Assembly (NCBI RefSeq): GCF_002797595.1
Contig: NZ_PGFE01000001.1
Location: forward strand, 806,001 to 870,000
Origin: Sediminihabitans luteus
GTDB lineage: Bacteria > Actinomycetota > Actinomycetes > Actinomycetales > Cellulomonadaceae
DNA length: 64,000 nucleotides
Direction of reading: 5' to 3'
Every line of letters begins with the position of its first letter. The stretch's first letter is position 1. The position numbers and the translations under genes were made by a program. This document shows, piece after piece, positions 23,934 through 32,445 of the stretch. A model generated the notes under the pieces. It was not told where the DNA came from and searched no databases. It saw only the letters and a program-made list of their open reading frames with translations.

Positions 23934-26467
23934 GTCCGTGCCCCCGCATCCGTCGGGGGTGTCGCCGAGATAGAAGTGAGCGCGCGAGATAGAACGTCCG
24001 GGGTTCTATCTCGGCCGCTCGGTTCTATCTCGGCGGTGGGGCGGTCGGCAGGGTCGTCGGCGGACGGGTTCACCGCGGACACCGCGACCGCGCACACCTT
24101 GAACTCGGGCATCGCGGAGATCGGGTCGACCGCGTCGGTCGTGAGGCGGTTGACGCTGCCGTCGCCGCTCCAGTGGAACGGCACGAACACCGTGTCGGGA
24201 CGCACCCGGTCGGTCCAGCGCGCCTCGGCGACCATGACGCCGCGGCGCGACTCGAGCCGCACCGGGGCGCCGTCGTCGACCCCGAGACGCGACGCGAGGA
24301 CGGGGTGGATCTCGACGAACGGCGCGGGCACCGCGCGCTCGAGCTCGGCGACGCGGTGCGTCTGCGCGCCCGACTGGTAGTGCTGCAGCACGCGCCCCGT
24401 GACGAGGTAGACCGGCGCCTCGTCGCGCACGTCGTCGCTGGGCCCGACGTGGTCGACGACCGTCATACGGGCCCGCCCGTCGGGCGTCGCGAACCGGTCG
24501 AGGAACATCCGCGGCGTGCCCGGGTGCGGCCCCTGCCCTTGCCCCTGCCCCGTGGTGTCGGACGACGGAGCCGGGCACGGCCAGAACAGCCCGGTGCCGC
24601 CGGGAGCCGCGTCGTCAGGCTCCGCGGTGCCGTGCTCTGCAGCACCGAGCTCTGCGGCGTCGAGCCGCGCGTGGCTGAGCCCGCTGTAGTCGGCGGGCCC
24701 GCCGGCCGAGGCGCGCGCGAGCTCGTCGAACACGACGGCCGGGTCGGTCGGGAGATCGACGGTCGACCCGAGCCGGCGGGCGAGCTCGGCGAGGATCCAC
24801 AGCTCCGACCGTGCCTCGCCCGGGGCGTCGAGCACCTTGCGGCGGCGGATCACTCGGCCCTCGAGCGAGGTCATCGTGCCCTCTTCCTCGGCCCACTGCG
24901 TGACGGGCAGCACGACGTCGGCGAGCATCGCCGTCTCGGACGGCACCGTGTCGCACACGACGAGCAGGTCGAGGGAGCGCAGCCGCTCGACGACCCTGCT
25001 CGCGTCGGGGGCGCTGACCACGAGGTTCGAGCCGTGCACGAGCAGCGCGCGCGGCCCGCCCGGAGTGCCGAGCGACCGCAGCAGCGCGACCGCGGGCATC
25101 CCCGGGCCCGGCAGGGTCGCGGGGTCGACGCCCCACACGCGCGCGACGTGCTCACGCGCCGCAGGGTCGTCGATGCGCCGGTAGCCGGGCAGCTGGTCGG
25201 CCTTCTGCCCGTGCTCGCGACCGCCCTGCCCGTTGCCCTGACCCGTCACGGCCCCGAACCCGCTGCCCGCGCGTCCGGGCAGACCGAGCGCTAGCGCGAG
25301 GTTGATCGCCGCGGTCACGGTCGCGGTCCCCTGCGTCGACTGCTCGACGCCGCGCCCCGTGAGCACGTACGCACCGCGCCCGCCGCGCGCGGGCGATGCC
25401 GCCGCGAGCAGCCGCGCCGCACGTCGCAGCTCGTCGGCCGGCACCCCGCACACCCCCTCGGCCCGCTCGGGCCACCACGCGGCGCAGGCCCGCAGGACGT
25501 CGTCCGCGCCCGTGGTCCGCTCGGCCAGGTACGCGACGTCCTCGAGCGACTCGGACCACACGACGTGCAGCAGCGCGAGCAGCACGACCATGTCGGTGCC
25601 CGGCACGGGCTGCAGGTGGATGCCGCGGCCGTCGTCCGCGAGGCCCGCGGTCACGCTGCGTCGCGGGTCGACGACGACCAGGCCGCCCGCGGCACGCGCA
25701 CCCTCGAGGTGCTGCACCGACGGCGGCATCGTCTCGGCGAGGTTGGAGCCGAGCAGCAGCACGGCCTGCGCGCCGCCCAGGTCGGCGAGCGGGAACGGCA
25801 GACCTCGGTCCACGCCGAACGCTCGGTTCATGCCCGCCGCCGCGCTCGCCATGCAGAACCGGCCGTTGTAGTCGATGTTCGGCGTGCGCAGCACCGTGCG
25901 CGCGAACTTGCCCAGCGCGTACGCCTTCTCGTTCGTCAGCCCCCCGCCGCCGAACACCGCGACCGACGCCGGACCGTGCTCGGCCGCGAGCGCGCCGAGG
26001 CGCCCGGCCACCAGGCCGAGCGCCTCGTCCCACGACGCGGGGCGCAGCGCGCCGTCCGCGCCACGCAGCAGCGGCGTCGTGATGCGGTCGCTCGCCCGCA
26101 GGACGCTCGCACTCGTCCACCCCTTCTGGCACAGCCCACCCCGGTTGGTCGGGAACTGCCGCGGCTGGACGTCCACGACCGGGCGGACGTCGGGTGCGAC
26201 GTCCGCCCCCGACGCGGCGGCTCCCGGCCCGGCGCCGTCCGCGGGGATGCCCGGCACCGGGGTCTGTGACTGCGGTGCGGGCGTCGACGGTGCGGGCGTC
26301 GACGGTGTCGGCAACGTCGGCGTCAACGACATCGCGCACTGCAGCGCGCAGTACGGGCAGTGCGTGCTCGTCGTGCCCGTGCTGCGAGAGCCCGTACCCG
26401 TCGTGCCGCTGCTCGTCGTGCTCGGGGGAGCTGCCGCGTCCGCGCGGGCCGTGGTGCTGGTCGTCAT
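23930..26467 (-). CDS. nasA: Assimilatory nitrate reductase catalytic subunit (molybdopterin oxidoreductase)
   Basis: 845 residues. It reduces nitrate to nitrite in the cytoplasm using a [4Fe-4S] cluster and bis-MGD molybdenum. The cluster ligands are CPYCALQC (about 37-44) and a fourth cysteine in GGLCQKGW; normally about 25 residues lie between them, but here a Pro/Thr/Ala insertion adds about 40. The first 36 residues are a Ser/Thr/Gly run absent from most NasA. A QGQGQG stretch and a repeat-derived tail at the C-terminus are further oddities. The molybdopterin-binding fold is intact (NIDYNGRFCMASAAAG, VLLPVTQWAEEEGT). It lies 1 bp after narK. Confidence 0.92.
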   Translation of the reverse strand: MTTSTTARADAAAPPSTTSSGTTGTGSRSTGTTSTHCPYCALQCAMSLTPTLPTPSTPAPSTPAPQSQTPVPGIPADGAGPGAAASGADVAPDVRPVVDVQPRQFPTNRGGLCQKGWTSASVLRASDRITTPLLRGADGALRPASWDEALGLVAGRLGALAAEHGPASVAVFGGGGLTNEKAYALGKFARTVLRTPNIDYNGRFCMASAAAGMNRAFGVDRGLPFPLADLGGAQAVLLLGSNLAETMPPSVQHLEGARAAGGLVVVDPRRSVTAGLADDGRGIHLQPVPGTDMVVLLALLHVVWSESLEDVAYLAERTTGADDVLRACAAWWPERAEGVCGVPADELRRAARLLAAASPARGGRGAYVLTGRGVEQSTQGTATVTAAINLALALGLPGRAGSGFGAVTGQGNGQGGREHGQKADQLPGYRRIDDPAAREHVARVWGVDPATLPGPGMPAVALLRSLGTPGGPRALLVHGSNLVVSAPDASRVVERLRSLDLLVVCDTVPSETAMLADVVLPVTQWAEEEGTMTSLEGRVIRRRKVLDAPGEARSELWILAELARRLGSTVDLPTDPAVVFDELARASAGGPADYSGLSHARLDAAELGAAEHGTAEPDDAAPGGTGLFWPCPAPSSDTTGQGQGQGPHPGTPRMFLDRFATPDGRARMTVVDHVGPSDDVRDEAPVYLVTGRVLQHYQSGAQTHRVAELERAVPAPFVEIHPVLASRLGVDDGAPVRLESRRGVMVAEARWTDRVRPDTVFVPFHWSGDGSVNRLTTDAVDPISAMPEFKVCAVAVSAVNPSADDPADRPTAEIEPSGRDRTPDVLSRALTSISATPPTDAGART
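23967..24031. repeat. Palindromic GAGATAGAAC array in the 3' end of nasA
   Basis: GAGATAGAA(G/C) occurs at 23967 and 23986, and its complement at 24003 and 24022. Both pairs have a 19-bp period, and the whole can fold into one long hairpin. It encodes the poorly conserved tail TAEIEPSGRDRTPDVLSRAL of nasA, so the repeat appears to have been captured as coding sequence. Confidence 0.8.
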
Positions 26468-26468
26468 G

Positions 26469-27974
26469 TCAGACCTTCGCCGCGCCCATGACCGAGCCGC
26501 GGCGCGAGTACACGGCCCAGCACACGACCGCCATGACCGCGTAGACCCCGATGAAGGTCCACAGCGCCGGGACGATGCTGCCGGTCGCCGACGTCGACGC
26601 CGCGAACCCGCGCGGGATCAAGAACCCGCCGAACGCCCCGACCGAGCCGGCGATGCCGAGGCAGCCCGCCGCGGCCTTGCGGGCGGCGGTGCGCGCGGCC
26701 GCGACCGCTGCGTCGTCCTGCCCGGCGGTCGCCCGGCCCGCGCTCACCTGGAACACGGCCGGGATCATGCGGTAGACCGACCCGTTGCCCACGCCCGTCG
26801 CGACGAACAGCCACAGGAACGACCCGAAGAACAGCCAGAAGCTGTGCGAGCCGAGCGCCGCGATCGCCCCGACCGCGCCCAGCGCCATCGCCGCGTACGC
26901 GACGATCGTGACGCGCGCACCGCCCACGCGGTCGGCGAGGATCCCGCCGAGCGGACGCGTGACCGACCCGACGAGCGCCCCCATGAACGCGATCGACAGC
27001 GCCATCTCGGGGAACTGGCCCTTGAGCAGCAGCGGGAACACGCCCGCGTAGCCGATGAACGAGCCGAACGTCCCGATGTACAGGAACGAGATGACCCAGG
27101 TGTGCTTCTCGCGGGTCGCCGCCCCGAACGAACGCGGGTCCGACTTCGCCGAGGCGAGGTTGTCCATGCACCGCCACGCGAGGAACGCCGCGAGCAGGAT
27201 GAACGGGATCATCATCAGGCCGGCCCGCTCGAGCGAGACGCCCGCGCCGACCGTGATGACGATCGGCACCGCGAGCTGCACCGCGGCGCTGCCGAGGTTG
27301 CCGCCCGCCGCGTTCAGGCCCAGTGCCCGACCCTTCTCGCGCTCGGGGTAGAAGAACGAGATGTTCGCCATCGACGAGGCGAAGTTGCCGCCGCCGAACC
27401 CTGCGAGCGCCGCGACCAGGAGCATCACGCCGAACGACGTGTCGGGGCGCTGCACCGCCCACGCGAGGGCGATCGTCGGCACGAGCAGCAGCAGCGCCGA
27501 GACGATCGTCCAGTTGCGACCGCCGATGAGCGGCACCGCGAACGTGTACGGGATGCGCAGCGTCGCCCCGACGAGGCTCGGCGCCGCGATGAGCCAGAAC
27601 AGCTGGTCGGTCGTGAACGCGAAGCCCGCGTCGGCGAGCTGCGGCACGACGATCGACCACAGGCCCCACACCGCGAAGCCGAGGAACTCCGCGAAGATCG
27701 AGATCCACAGGTTCCGGTTGGCGATGCGCTTGCCGCCGTCGTGCCAGAACGTCTCGTCCTCGGGGTCCCAGTGGTCGATCCAGCGCCCCCCGAGCCGCGC
27801 GCGCGGCGCGGCTCCAGCGGTGGCGCTCGCGCTCGGGGACGTGCTCGGGGACGTCGCCGTCGTCGGGCTCACGGCCGGCGTGACGGTGGCGCCCGCAGGC
27901 GGTGCGTCCTGCACGGTCGCGGCACTCGACCCGGTCAGTGGCTCGGGCGAGGCGTCGTGGTTCGGTCCTGACAT
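26469..27974 (-). CDS. narK: NarK-type nitrate/nitrite MFS transporter
   Basis: 501 residues with about 12 transmembrane helices after a roughly 65-residue polar N-terminus. The nitrate-porter signatures are visible as GFGGGNFASSMANISFFYP and GLNAAGGNLGSAAVQ. It takes up nitrate, and may export nitrite, for the reductases encoded downstream. ATG 27974 follows GGAGGA. It heads the minus-strand nitrate operon and has a GlnR-type box with TAGCGT upstream. Confidence 0.95.
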   Translation of the reverse strand: MSGPNHDASPEPLTGSSAATVQDAPPAGATVTPAVSPTTATSPSTSPSASATAGAAPRARLGGRWIDHWDPEDETFWHDGGKRIANRNLWISIFAEFLGFAVWGLWSIVVPQLADAGFAFTTDQLFWLIAAPSLVGATLRIPYTFAVPLIGGRNWTIVSALLLLVPTIALAWAVQRPDTSFGVMLLVAALAGFGGGNFASSMANISFFYPEREKGRALGLNAAGGNLGSAAVQLAVPIVITVGAGVSLERAGLMMIPFILLAAFLAWRCMDNLASAKSDPRSFGAATREKHTWVISFLYIGTFGSFIGYAGVFPLLLKGQFPEMALSIAFMGALVGSVTRPLGGILADRVGGARVTIVAYAAMALGAVGAIAALGSHSFWLFFGSFLWLFVATGVGNGSVYRMIPAVFQVSAGRATAGQDDAAVAAARTAARKAAAGCLGIAGSVGAFGGFLIPRGFAASTSATGSIVPALWTFIGVYAVMAVVCWAVYSRRGSVMGAAKV

Positions 27975-28027
27975 GTCCGGTCCTCCGGTGCGTCGAGGTG
28001 CTGGGCGGGAACGTCCCTGTGGCAGCG

Positions 28028-28081
28028 ACGCTAAGGACGGCGTGTTTCCCCGCCCGGCCGATGCCGTTAAGTCGCCGTAAG
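28028..28081 (-). promoter_or_regulatory. GlnR-type box and -10 for the narK-nasA operon
   Basis: On the minus strand from 28081: CTTAC-N6-TTAAC-N6-GGCCG-N6-GAAAC, the 22-bp-period GlnR layout with the last half-site perfect and the third weak. After 10 bp comes TAGCGT (28028-28033), identical in sequence and spacing to the nirB promoter. Transcription would start near 28021, giving a leader of about 47 nt. Confidence 0.65.
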
Positions 28082-28153
28082 GAACTCCGCACAGCGCCGT
28101 CGTGCGGGGTGTGAGACGGCGCGTGGGCGCTCCCGGGTGGCTACGGTGAGCGC

Positions 28154-29092
28154 ATGCCTGCCCGACCGACCGACCGCACGCTCAGCGACCGCACGCTCCC
28201 TGGCAGCCCGCTCGCTCACGGCGCTCGCGCCCACGACGTGATCGGGCTCGACGCTCGCGCCAACGACGTGATCGGGCTCGGCGCTCGCGCCCACGCGGCG
28301 ATCATGCTCGACGCGATCGTGCTCGCCGGCGGACGGTCCTCGCGGCTCGACGGCGCGCCCAAGCCCGAGATCGTCGTCGCCGGGTCGACGCTGCTCGACC
28401 ACGTGCTCGCCGCGACGGCGTCGGCCGCGGGCGTGGTCGTCGTCGGCCCGGACGACCTGCGCCGCCCGGGCGTCCGGGTCGTGCGGGAAGACCCGCCGTT
28501 CGGTGGACCGGTCGCCGCGATCGGCGCGGGCCTCGCAGCGCTCGACGCACCCGCACCGTGGGTCCTGGTGCTCGCGTGCGACGTCCCGCGCGCCGCACGA
28601 GCCGTGCCTGCGCTGATCGCGGCCGTGGCCGGCACGGGTGCCGGAACCGACGCCCGGGCGGACGCCGACGCGCGATCTGACGCAGGATCCGACACCGAGA
28701 CCGAGTCCGAGGCCGAGGCCGACGGCGCGTACCTCGTGCGCGACGGCCGTGCGCAATGGCTCGTGGGCCTGTACCGCCGGTCGGCGCTCGACGCGCGGCT
28801 CGCCTCGCTCGCCCGCCCCACGGGCGCCCTCGACGGGCTCCCCGTGCGCAGGCTCGTCGACGGGCTGCGCTGCGTCGAGGTGCCCGACGACGCCGGGCTG
28901 AGCGTCGACCTCGACACGTGGGACGACGTCGCCCGGTACGAGGCGCAGCACGACGAGGCGCAGCCGAGCGATGTGCGTCCCGGCCGCAAGCACCCCGACC
29001 GCCAGCACGCCGAAGGCAAGCGCTCCGACGACATGCACGACGGCGACGCAGGCCAGGACGGCACGCACCACGACGACGCGGGCACCCCGTGA
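28154..29092 (+). CDS. mobA: Molybdenum cofactor guanylyltransferase with repeat-built N-terminus
   Basis: It attaches GMP to molybdopterin to make the MGD cofactor needed by nasA. The nucleotidyltransferase core begins at MLDAIVLAGGRSSRLDG (ATG 28304), with later DPPFGGPVAAIGAG and ACDVP. An in-frame start at 28154 adds 50 residues, 30 of them from three copies of a 30-bp repeat. I chose 28154 because TACGGT (28142-28147) sits 6 bp before it, the usual leaderless arrangement here. An Asp/Glu/Ala/Thr insertion (about residue 165-190) and a His/Asp-rich tail are also low-complexity. It is divergent from narK and coupled by GTGA to the helicase. Confidence 0.85.
   Translation: MPARPTDRTLSDRTLPGSPLAHGARAHDVIGLDARANDVIGLGARAHAAIMLDAIVLAGGRSSRLDGAPKPEIVVAGSTLLDHVLAATASAAGVVVVGPDDLRRPGVRVVREDPPFGGPVAAIGAGLAALDAPAPWVLVLACDVPRAARAVPALIAAVAGTGAGTDARADADARSDAGSDTETESEAEADGAYLVRDGRAQWLVGLYRRSALDARLASLARPTGALDGLPVRRLVDGLRCVEVPDDAGLSVDLDTWDDVARYEAQHDEAQPSDVRPGRKHPDRQHAEGKRSDDMHDGDAGQDGTHHDDAGTP
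28223..28312. repeat. 30-bp tandem repeat, three copies, spanning the ancestral mobA start
   Basis: Units start at 28223, 28253 and 28283, each beginning GCTCGCGCC. The third unit contains the ATG of the conserved mobA core (28304). The repeat is in frame and encodes ARAHDVIGLD-like decapeptides. Confidence 0.92.
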
Positions 29093-31794
29093 CGCACCCG
29101 CTGCTCGACGTGCTGCTCGCGAACGGCCGCCGCGCCGACCGCCTGACGCACGTGCGCACGCTGCCGCCCCGCGAGGCCGTGCACGCCGACTGGCCGTCGT
29201 GGGCCGACCCGTCGATCGTCGGCGGCTATCGCGCCCTGGGCGTGGACCGCCCGTGGCGTCATCAGGTCGAGGCCGCGGACGCCGCATGGTCGGGCAGGCA
29301 CGTCGCGCTCGCGACGTCCACGGGGTCGGGCAAGTCGCTCGGCTTCTGGTTGCCCGCGCTGTCGTCGGTGCGCGTCGACACCGCACGCGGGGTGCTGGAC
29401 GCGGGCCGCATCGAGTCCGCGGTGGGGCGCGGCGCGGTGCTGTACGTCTGCCCGACGAAGGCCCTCGCGGCCGACCAGCTCGCCTCGCTCTCGCGCCTGG
29501 TCGACGCCTCGGGTGCGCGCGACCTGCGCGTCGCGACGTGCGACGGCGACACGGGCTTCGACGAGCGCTCCTGGGTGCGCGACCATGCCGACGTCGTGCT
29601 CACCAACCCGGACTTCCTGCACTTCTCCCTGCTGCCGAACCATCAGCGGTGGGCGCGGCTGCTGCGGAGCCTGCGCTACGTCGTCGTCGACGAGGGCCAC
29701 GCCTACCGGGGCGTGTTCGGCGCGCACGTGTCGCTCGTGCTGCGCCGCCTCGCACGCCTCGCACGCCACTACGCGCCCCGCCGTCCGGGCGAGGAGCCGC
29801 GCGGCCTCACGTTCGTGGTCGCGTCGGCCACGTCCGCGGACCCGGGCGTGACCGCGGCCCGTCTCGCCGGGGTCGACCCGCACGACGTCGTCGTCGTCGC
29901 GGACGACGCGTCGCCCGCCGGGTCGACCACGTTCGCCCTGTGGGAGCCGCCCGAGATCACCGGCTACCGACCGCCGGACGACGCGGCTGCTCCCCGGCCG
30001 GACGGCGCACCCGGGTCGGACGACGCATTCCCGCCGGACGCATTCCCGCCGGACGCAGGCGAGCCGGATGCACACGAGCCGGGTGCCCCCGGGCCGGACG
30101 ACGCCCCCGACGTGCTCGTGCCCACCGACCAGCCCGAGTATCCGCGCCGCACCGCGACGGCCGAGACCGCGGACCTCCTGGCCGACCTCGTCGCGCACGG
30201 CGCCCGCACGCTCGCGTTCACGCGCTCGCGCCGCGGCGCCGAGACCGTTGCGAGCGCGACGCGCGACCACCTGCGGCGCATCGACCCGGACCTCGCCCGG
30301 CGCGTCGCCGCGTACCGGGGCGGGTACCTGCCCGAGGAGCGCCGCGAGCTCGAGCAGGCAGTGCGCTCGGGGGCCGTACGCGCGCTCGCGACGACCAACG
30401 CGCTCGAGCTCGGCGTCGACATCTCGGGGCTCGACGCGGTGCTCATCGCGGGCTGGCCGGGCACCCGGATGTCGGTGTGGCAGCAGGCGGGCCGTGCCGG
30501 TCGGGCCGGCGCCGACGGGTTCGTGGCGTTCGTCGCGCGCGAGGACCCGCTCGACACCTACCTCGTGCACCACCCCGAGGCCGTCTTCAACGCCCCGCTC
30601 GAGGCCACCGTGTTCGACCCCGCGAACCCGTACGTGCTCGCCCCGCACCTGTGCGCGGCCGCGGCCGAGCTACCGGTACGCACTGACGACCTGACCGCGT
30701 TCGGCCGACCCGCGGACGTGCGGTCGGTCCTGGACGTCCTCGTCGCCCGCGGCGCGCTGCGCCGCCGTCCGTCCGGCTGGTACTGGACGCACCCGCAGGG
30801 CGCGGCCCGCCTGACCGACCTGCGGGGCACCGGCGGTGCGCCCGTCCGCGTCGTCGAGGCCGCGACGGGCCGCGTGCTCGGGACGGTCGACGCCGGCTCG
30901 GCCGACGGCCAGGTGCACGACGGCGCGGTGTACGTCCACCAGGGCGAGACCTACGTGATCGGGCACCTCGACCTCACGGACGGCGTCGCGACCGCGACCC
31001 GCCGCGACGTCGGGCACGGCACCTGGTCGCGCGACGTCACGAGCATCACGGTCGACGACCTGCACGAGCGTGACGACAGCGCCGATAGCGGGCACGACGG
31101 CGCTGACGGGCAGGACGGGGCCGTCGGGCAGGACGGGGCCGTCGGCGCAGACGGGCACGACGTGGTCAACGGGCACGGTGGTGCCTCCGCGCGTCCCGGG
31201 AACGCCCCGGCCGACGAGCCCCGGCCCACCACGTACCGACGCTGGGGCCCGGTCACGTGGGGCGTCGGGCCGGTCGAGGTGCGGTCGCAGGTCGTCGGGT
31301 TCCAGCGTCGGCGGCTGCCCGACCTGCAGGTGCTCAGCGACGAGCCCCTCGACCTGCCCGAGCACGTGCTGCCCACGACAGCGGTCTGGTGGAGCGTCCC
31401 CGACGCTCTGCTCGACGACGCGGCGATCGGCCCCGACCTCGCGCCCGGTGCGCTGCACGCGGCCGAGCACGCCGCGATCGGTCTGCTCCCGCTGCTCGCG
31501 ACGTGCGACCGGTGGGACCTGGGCGGCGTCTCGACGGCTCTGCACGTCGACACCGAGCAGGCGACCGTCTTCGTGTACGACGCCTACCCGGGCGGTGCGG
31601 GGTTCGCCGAGCGCGGCTACGAGCTCGGGGCGACGTGGTTGCGCGCGACCCGTGACGCGATCGACGCGTGCCCCTGCACCGACGGCTGCCCCGCGTGCGT
31701 GCAGTCCCCCAAGTGCGGCACGTTCAACAGCCCGCTCGAGAAGGCCGCCGCCGTGCGACTGCTCGACGCCGTCCTCGCGCACGCGCCCCGCTGA
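29089..31794 (+). CDS. DEAD/DEAH-box helicase with C-terminal DUF1998/MZB zinc domain (MrfA/YprA-like)
   Basis: 901 residues, matching the 'helicase/secretion neighbourhood' helicase family. Walker A TSTGSGKS (76-83), DEGH (201-204), helicase C domain with QQAGRAGRAG, and a C-terminal cysteine cluster CPCTDGCPACVQSPKCG as in MrfA, a DNA-repair helicase. The role is probably in repair of DNA crosslinks or adducts, by homology to Bacillus MrfA. Two acidic low-complexity linkers (about 310-345 and 660-705) are built from short repeats such as FPPDAFPPDA. It starts by GTGA overlap with mobA and converges on the Tad genes. Confidence 0.92.
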   Translation: MTHPLLDVLLANGRRADRLTHVRTLPPREAVHADWPSWADPSIVGGYRALGVDRPWRHQVEAADAAWSGRHVALATSTGSGKSLGFWLPALSSVRVDTARGVLDAGRIESAVGRGAVLYVCPTKALAADQLASLSRLVDASGARDLRVATCDGDTGFDERSWVRDHADVVLTNPDFLHFSLLPNHQRWARLLRSLRYVVVDEGHAYRGVFGAHVSLVLRRLARLARHYAPRRPGEEPRGLTFVVASATSADPGVTAARLAGVDPHDVVVVADDASPAGSTTFALWEPPEITGYRPPDDAAAPRPDGAPGSDDAFPPDAFPPDAGEPDAHEPGAPGPDDAPDVLVPTDQPEYPRRTATAETADLLADLVAHGARTLAFTRSRRGAETVASATRDHLRRIDPDLARRVAAYRGGYLPEERRELEQAVRSGAVRALATTNALELGVDISGLDAVLIAGWPGTRMSVWQQAGRAGRAGADGFVAFVAREDPLDTYLVHHPEAVFNAPLEATVFDPANPYVLAPHLCAAAAELPVRTDDLTAFGRPADVRSVLDVLVARGALRRRPSGWYWTHPQGAARLTDLRGTGGAPVRVVEAATGRVLGTVDAGSADGQVHDGAVYVHQGETYVIGHLDLTDGVATATRRDVGHGTWSRDVTSITVDDLHERDDSADSGHDGADGQDGAVGQDGAVGADGHDVVNGHGGASARPGNAPADEPRPTTYRRWGPVTWGVGPVEVRSQVVGFQRRRLPDLQVLSDEPLDLPEHVLPTTAVWWSVPDALLDDAAIGPDLAPGALHAAEHAAIGLLPLLATCDRWDLGGVSTALHVDTEQATVFVYDAYPGGAGFAERGYELGATWLRATRDAIDACPCTDGCPACVQSPKCGTFNSPLEKAAAVRLLDAVLAHAPR

Positions 31795-32445
31795 CCCGGC
31801 ACGCGCCGCCCGGGACCGCGCCGTCCAGGACCGGGCCGTCCAGGACCGGGCACCCTCGGCACCCACGACCCCGGCATCTCCTGCCCGGGTGCGGCCCGCC
31901 GCGCTCCCCAGCACGCCCCCGGCGCTCGGACCGGCAGAGCGGGCCGACGCCGGACCTGCCCGCGCGACCGCGCGCGCCACACCCAGGTCGAGGGTCCCGA
32001 CGGCCACGTCGACCGACACCTCGACCCGCACGACCCCTGCCCCCTCGTCGACGCACGCGTCGAGGACGCCCCCGTTGCGGCGCACCGCCTCGGACACGAC
32101 CGCGCACGCCGCAAGACCGTCACGCGCGGCCTCGGCGCCCGCGAGCGCCGCGAGGTCGGCTGCCGACTGCGCGGCGCCCCGTGCCGCCTGCGCCCGGGCA
32201 AGCCACGAGACGCCAGCCCCGAGCACCAGCACCGCGAGCACGAGAGCAAGCACCAGGACGGTGCCGGCGCCCCGCTCATGCCAACCGCCGCTCGCCCGCT
32301 CGCCGCCCTGCCCGTGCCCGTGCCCGTGCCTGTGTCTGCGCCTGTGCTCATGCCCGGCCTCGAGGTCTGGCTCGGGCAAGGGCTCGGGATCGCGCCCTGG
32401 CTCGGCCTCGCGATCGCGCTCTCGCAGGAACCACGCTGCGCTCAC
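30670..32445 (-). CDS. TadE-like protein of the helicase/secretion neighbourhood, stop codon apparently lost
   Basis: The conserved part is encoded at about 31970-32445: after an unusual charged N-terminus (GTG 32445, overlapping the tadE stop) with an HGHGHGQG run comes GAGTVLVLALVLAVLVLGAG (transmembrane) and ARGAAQSAADLAALAGAEAA, typical of the secretion-neighbourhood TadE-like family of about 115 residues. No in-frame stop occurs near the end. The frame stays open past the convergent helicase stop and 1.1 kb into its antisense strand, giving 591 residues. The open antisense part is exactly in codon register with the helicase, where only TTA, CTA or TCA codons would stop it. The true protein end is therefore uncertain. 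Confidence 0.55.
   Translation of the reverse strand: MSAAWFLRERDREAEPGRDPEPLPEPDLEAGHEHRRRHRHGHGHGQGGERASGGWHERGAGTVLVLALVLAVLVLGAGVSWLARAQAARGAAQSAADLAALAGAEAARDGLAACAVVSEAVRRNGGVLDACVDEGAGVVRVEVSVDVAVGTLDLGVARAVARAGPASARSAGPSAGGVLGSAAGRTRAGDAGVVGAEGARSWTARSWTARSRAARAGSAGRVREDGVEQSHGGGLLERAVERAALGGLHARGAAVGAGARVDRVTGRAQPRRPELVAALGEPRTARVGVVHEDGRLLGVDVQSRRDAAQVPPVARREQREQTDRGVLGRVQRTGREVGADRRVVEQSVGDAPPDRCRGQHVLGQVEGLVAEHLQVGQPPTLEPDDLRPHLDRPDAPRDRAPASVRGGPGLVGRGVPGTRGGTTVPVDHVVPVCADGPVLPDGPVLPVSAVVPAIGAVVTLVQVVDRDARDVARPGAVPDVAAGRGRDAVREVEVPDHVGLALVDVHRAVVHLAVGRAGVDRPEHAARRGLDDADGRTAGAPQVGQAGRALRVRPVPAGRTAAQRAAGDEDVQDRPHVRGSAERGQVVSAYR

Noticed and set aside
28904-29088. Separate small gene for the His/Asp-rich mobA tail
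   Set aside because: It is in frame with mobA, with no start of its own, and its codon pattern resembles the other low-complexity insertions.
31801-31850. Transcription terminator between the helicase and the tadE-like gene
   Set aside because: The sequence is a direct repeat of CCGTCCAGGACCGGG with only short, weak pairing. It is better seen as coding repeat in the tadE-like frame.
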